Origin: CAZXVW01 sp964644025
GTDB taxonomy: Bacteria; Acidobacteriota; Terriglobia; Bryobacterales; Bryobacteraceae
Direction of reading: 5' to 3'
Assembly: GCA_964644025.1 (NCBI GenBank)
Contig: CAZXVW010000188.1
Location: 1 to 8,407 of the forward strand
DNA: 8,407 bases
Each line of letters starts with the position of its first letter. Position 1 is the stretch's first letter. A program made the translations under genes and the position numbers. The notes under the pieces are model-generated. The model had not been told where the DNA came from. It searched no databases and worked only from the letters and a program-made list of their open reading frames with translations. Shown here in pieces: positions 6,254 through 8,407 of the stretch.

Positions 6254-7039
6254 ATGCGAAGGGCAGGATTGATCGCGTTGGTTTTCCTGTTGGTCTGCGG
6301 AGGCGCCTGGGCTGGCGGAGGCGACTTGAACGAGACCCAGATCCAGGAGATCATCCAGAAGTTCGCCGCCAAGGAAGCGGAATTTGCCCGGGCGCGCGAA
6401 AACTACACCTACCGGCAATCGGTAAAGGTCGAGGAACTGGACGAGGCGCGGCACGTGCTCGGCCGTTACGAGATTGTCCAGGACATTATCTTCACCCCGG
6501 ACGGCAAGCGGACCGAACGGGTGGTGCATGCGCCGGTGTCGACCTTGCAGCGCATTCAACTCACGCCGGAAGACGAGCAGGACCTGCGCAACGTGCAGCC
6601 CTTCGTGCTGACCACCAAGGAGATTCCGAAATACTACGTCCGGTATCTGGGCAAACAGACCCTGGATGAAATCCCCTGCTATACCTTCGCGGTCAAACCG
6701 AAGAAGATGGTCAAGGGAGAGCGGTATTTTGAAGGGCTGGTCTGGGTGGATGACCAGGACCTGCAAATCGTCAAGACTTACGGGCGAGGCGTCGGTTTGC
6801 TGAAAAAGAACTATGACAACCAGTTTCCGAAGTTTGAAACCTACCGGCAGCAGATCGACGGCAAGTACTGGTTTCCTACCTTCACCATTGCCAACGATGT
6901 GCTGATGTTCCGGACCGGCCCGCAGCCGATCAAGATGGTGGTCAGGTACGAGGATTACAAGCAGTTCGGCAGCGAGGTCAAGATCAAGTACGGCGGTGCG
7001 ATAGAGCCCGGCAAACCGCAGGCTCCCAAAAAGCCGTAG
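6254..7039 (+). CDS. Secreted LolA-like (outer-membrane lipoprotein-sorting-like) protein
   Basis: A 261-residue protein with a Sec signal: RR at 2-3, hydrophobic core 5-15, and an AWA cleavage site after residue 20. Cys15 is preceded by LLV rather than a small residue, so it is not a convincing lipobox. The mature part begins with a charged helix (27-50) and continues as alternating strands. The block GLVWVDDQDLQIVKTYGRGV (161-180) is the feature that recalls LolA/RseB-like periplasmic proteins, whose half-barrel binds lipid or lipoprotein. A Pro/Lys-rich tail ends the protein. The start at ATG 6254 is chosen for AGGAGG four bases upstream (6244-6249) and for the signal peptide; a TTG at 6221 is open in frame but lies in the promoter region. 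It is 100 bases past the epimerase and probably separately transcribed. The domain call rests on pattern memory; the ligand is unknown. Confidence 0.7.
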   Translation: MRRAGLIALVFLLVCGGAWAGGGDLNETQIQEIIQKFAAKEAEFARARENYTYRQSVKVEELDEARHVLGRYEIVQDIIFTPDGKRTERVVHAPVSTLQRIQLTPEDEQDLRNVQPFVLTTKEIPKYYVRYLGKQTLDEIPCYTFAVKPKKMVKGERYFEGLVWVDDQDLQIVKTYGRGVGLLKKNYDNQFPKFETYRQQIDGKYWFPTFTIANDVLMFRTGPQPIKMVVRYEDYKQFGSEVKIKYGGAIEPGKPQAPKKP

Positions 7040-7042
7040 ATC

Positions 7043-7058
7043 GCCGCCGGCCGGCGGC
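7043..7058 (+). terminator. Perfect 16-bp palindrome after the LolA-like gene
   Basis: Four bases past the stop codon, GCCGCCGG is followed directly by its reverse complement, giving a possible six-pair GC stem with a four-base loop. A second hairpin, TTGGCG/CGCCAA (7078-7083 and 7086-7091), follows. Neither has a T-run, so if they end transcription they do so inefficiently or otherwise; protection of the mRNA 3' end is an alternative. Confidence 0.3.
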
Positions 7059-7163
7059 CCACCGGCCGTCCGTTCGCTTGGCGGGCGCCAAAGGCGCGGC
7101 TGTGGTTTCAACCCGCGCTGGCGACCATTCCCGTCCGGAAGAGGCAGGTTCGCTGACGCGTTC

Positions 7164-7193
7164 TTGCGAGCTGGGGGCGCGGTTTGCTACCAT
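7164..7193 (+). promoter_or_regulatory. Likely promoter of the radical SAM gene
   Basis: TTGCGA (7164-7169) lies 18 bases before TACCAT (7188-7193), which is preceded by TGC as in an extended -10. Transcription would begin near 7200, giving a leader of about 70 bases. This is the only place in the 233-bp gap 7040-7272 with a two-part promoter-like arrangement. No gene is seen in this gap; the upstream extension of the radical SAM frame through it is Arg/Gly/Ala-rich and unlike coding sequence. Confidence 0.4.
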
Positions 7194-7233
7194 CGCATTC
7201 GGTCACGGCCGCACGCCAAAGACGGGATCTTGG

Positions 7234-7259
7234 GGCGCCGGCCGCCTGCGGCGGGCGCC
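7234..7259 (+). promoter_or_regulatory. 26-nt leader hairpin abutting the radical SAM ribosome-binding site
   Basis: GGCGCC (7234-7239) pairs with GGCGCC (7254-7259). After one G-G mismatch, GCCGC (7241-7245) pairs with GCGGC (7248-7252) around CT. The 26 bases are symmetric except for that mismatch and the two loop bases. The next-but-one base begins the GAAGG (7261-7265) that serves the ATG at 7273. A structure this stable next to the ribosome-binding site could limit initiation or bind a regulator. Confidence 0.45.
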
Positions 7260-7272
7260 GGAAGGTTTCCCT

Positions 7273-8313
7273 ATGCGCAAGGTTCCACTGAAACAATCCG
7301 TGAAGATCATCGCCAGCGGCACGCGCAACTGGGCGGCGGGGCGGCCGATCGTAGTGTCTTTCGAGGTCACGGATTCCTGCACCTGCTTTTGCCGGCACTG
7401 CGACCACGGCGGCATGCGGGATGATTCCCGGAACCTGAAGCCGGCCGATTACCGCCGCTACATGGAGGTGCTGCGGCCTTGCGTGGTTCAGATTTCCGGC
7501 GGGGAGCCGCTGCTGCGCGACGATCTGATCGAGATTGTCCACAACATCAAGTCGAAGTCCGGGCTTCCTTACACGATTCTGGTCTCCAACTGGTCGCTGA
7601 TGACCGAACAACGTTACCTGGAACTGAGGCAGGCGGGCGTCGATCAGTTTTCGGTGAGCCTCGATTTTCCGGACGAGCGCCACGATGAGTTCCGCGGCTA
7701 CCCCGGCCTGTACCAGCACCTGGCGGACCTGGTGCCGCGGCTGGCCCGGCTGGGTCATGACGACATCGTGCTGAACTCCTGCATTACCAGTGAGAACGTG
7801 GGCGAGATCACGGCGATGGCCGACCAGGCGCGCCAGTGGGGCGTCAACATCTGTTACAGCGCTTACTCGGCCCGGCGTACCGGTTCCCAGGATCTGTTTC
7901 TGAACACGCCCGAACAGCTTGCTCTGCTGAACCGGGGGCTGGACGAGGTGGAAGCGCGGCGCGACGAAACCAACTGGATCGTGAATTCCACCTCCACGCT
8001 GGACGCCACCCGCCGGTATTTCGAACGCGGCGGCGCGCCCGGATGCAAGGCGGGGTTGCGGTTCCTGGTGGTGACGGCCGACGGCATGCTCCAGCCCTGC
8101 TCGATGCAGTTCCGGCGGTACCCGCTCGGCGAACAGGCCCGAATGGTGCGGGAATTCACGCGGACCAATACATGCGACCAATGCTACGTCTCAATCCGCT
8201 CTTACCTCGATAAGAGTTTCTGGCAGGTTCTCACGGAAAACGTGGGCGGGTATTTCTCCTTCAAGAGAGACCGCGACCACGCCGTCCGCCTGCGGGCTTC
8301 CCAGATTTCCTGA
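7273..8313 (+). CDS. Radical SAM protein with twitch (half-SPASM) C-terminal cysteines
   Basis: A 346-residue radical SAM enzyme of unknown substrate. The cluster motif CX3CX2C is C36, C40 and C43 in TDSCTCFCRHCDHGG, with an extra C38 between. GGEP (76-79) is the SAM-binding block, and SVSLDFPDERHDEFRG (127-142) is the usual strand-four region of PqqE/MoaA-like members. Near the C-terminus, C258-x12-G271-x4-C276 fits the first half of the SPASM pattern (CX9-15GX4C) and C301-x2-C304 begins the second half. The remaining CX5CX3C is absent, so at most one auxiliary [4Fe-4S] cluster is expected (a twitch domain). ATG 7273 is chosen over the frame opening at 7078 because GAAGG lies seven bases upstream and the upstream translation is not protein-like. 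No leader-peptide substrate gene is adjacent, so peptide maturation is not indicated; carbohydrate or cofactor chemistry is equally open. No signal peptide, so cytosolic. Confidence 0.9.
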   Translation: MRKVPLKQSVKIIASGTRNWAAGRPIVVSFEVTDSCTCFCRHCDHGGMRDDSRNLKPADYRRYMEVLRPCVVQISGGEPLLRDDLIEIVHNIKSKSGLPYTILVSNWSLMTEQRYLELRQAGVDQFSVSLDFPDERHDEFRGYPGLYQHLADLVPRLARLGHDDIVLNSCITSENVGEITAMADQARQWGVNICYSAYSARRTGSQDLFLNTPEQLALLNRGLDEVEARRDETNWIVNSTSTLDATRRYFERGGAPGCKAGLRFLVVTADGMLQPCSMQFRRYPLGEQARMVREFTRTNTCDQCYVSIRSYLDKSFWQVLTENVGGYFSFKRDRDHAVRLRASQIS

Positions 8314-8318
8314 AGCTT

Positions 8319-8342
8319 CGGCCGCGGTGCTCCCGGCGGCCG
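8319..8342 (+). terminator. Stem-loop after the radical SAM gene
   Basis: CGGCCGC (8319-8325) and GCGGCCG (8336-8342) form a seven-pair GC stem with a ten-base loop, five bases after the stop codon. No T-run follows on either strand, so a classic intrinsic terminator is not supported. The remaining bases to 8407 show no gene I can support. Confidence 0.3.
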
Positions 8343-8407
8343 CCAAAGGCTTCGCAGGGCCTATCGATCCAGCCCGATCAAGCACTCGTGCCGCTCGAGG
8401 GCTCGTT

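Noticed and set aside
7078..7272. Radical SAM protein extended by 65 residues upstream
   Set aside because: This segment spans the likely promoter and the leader hairpin, and its translation is low-complexity Arg/Gly/Ala.
7086..8350. Identical 10-mer CGCCAAAGGC at 7086-7095 and 8341-8350 flanking the radical SAM gene
   Set aside because: Ten bases with no further matching flanks, no duplication beyond it and no transposase nearby; chance is the simpler explanation.
1..8407. CRISPR array, transposon ends, tRNA or rRNA genes
   Set aside because: No regularly spaced repeats, no paired terminal repeats with a transposase, and no tRNA- or rRNA-like sequence were seen on either strand.

Overview
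The window is GC-rich and densely coded, with seven complete protein genes in about 8.4 kb and no tRNA, rRNA, CRISPR array or mobile element that I can see. The style suggests a soil-type Acidobacterium, perhaps of the Bryobacterales/Solibacter group. The clues are high GC, a Tat-signal Gfo/Idh/MocA oxidoreductase, a secreted LolA-like protein with a VWVD...LQIVKT core, and a TIM-barrel sugar epimerase beside envelope-sugar genes. This assignment is inference from gene content, not a database match.

Left part, minus strand (60-2748): a Tat-exported Gfo/Idh/MocA oxidoreductase, then purC (SAICAR synthase, de novo purine synthesis), then cvpA (small membrane protein). purC and cvpA overlap by four bases (GTGA), so they are probably translationally coupled. 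A GC-rich, strongly self-complementary leader lies between the oxidoreductase and purC.

Middle part, plus strand (2829-6153): an 80-bp divergent spacer (2749-2828) holds a perfect TATAAT on the minus strand that overlaps a TATACT on the plus strand. From it run a GT2 glycosyltransferase fused to a class I SAM methyltransferase, a TIM-barrel sugar isomerase/epimerase with all four metal ligands of the D-tagatose/D-psicose 3-epimerase family at the same spacing, and an extended-SDR nucleotide-sugar 4-epimerase that overlaps the isomerase by ATGA. With the divergent oxidoreductase these look like a small sugar-modification locus: make or epimerise a nucleotide sugar, transfer it (probably to a polyprenyl phosphate or similar acceptor), methylate the product, and oxidise or epimerise a related free sugar. 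The shared substrate is not shown by the sequence.

Right part, plus strand (6254-8313): a secreted LolA-like protein, then, after a 233-bp spacer with palindromes and a plausible promoter, a radical SAM protein with a half-SPASM ('twitch') cysteine set. A 26-nt near-perfect inverted repeat lies directly in front of its ribosome-binding site. Its substrate is unknown and it is the least explained gene here. No large undescribed system is evident. The best leads are the fusion enzyme and its neighbours, the radical SAM gene with its leader hairpin, and the overlapping divergent promoter.
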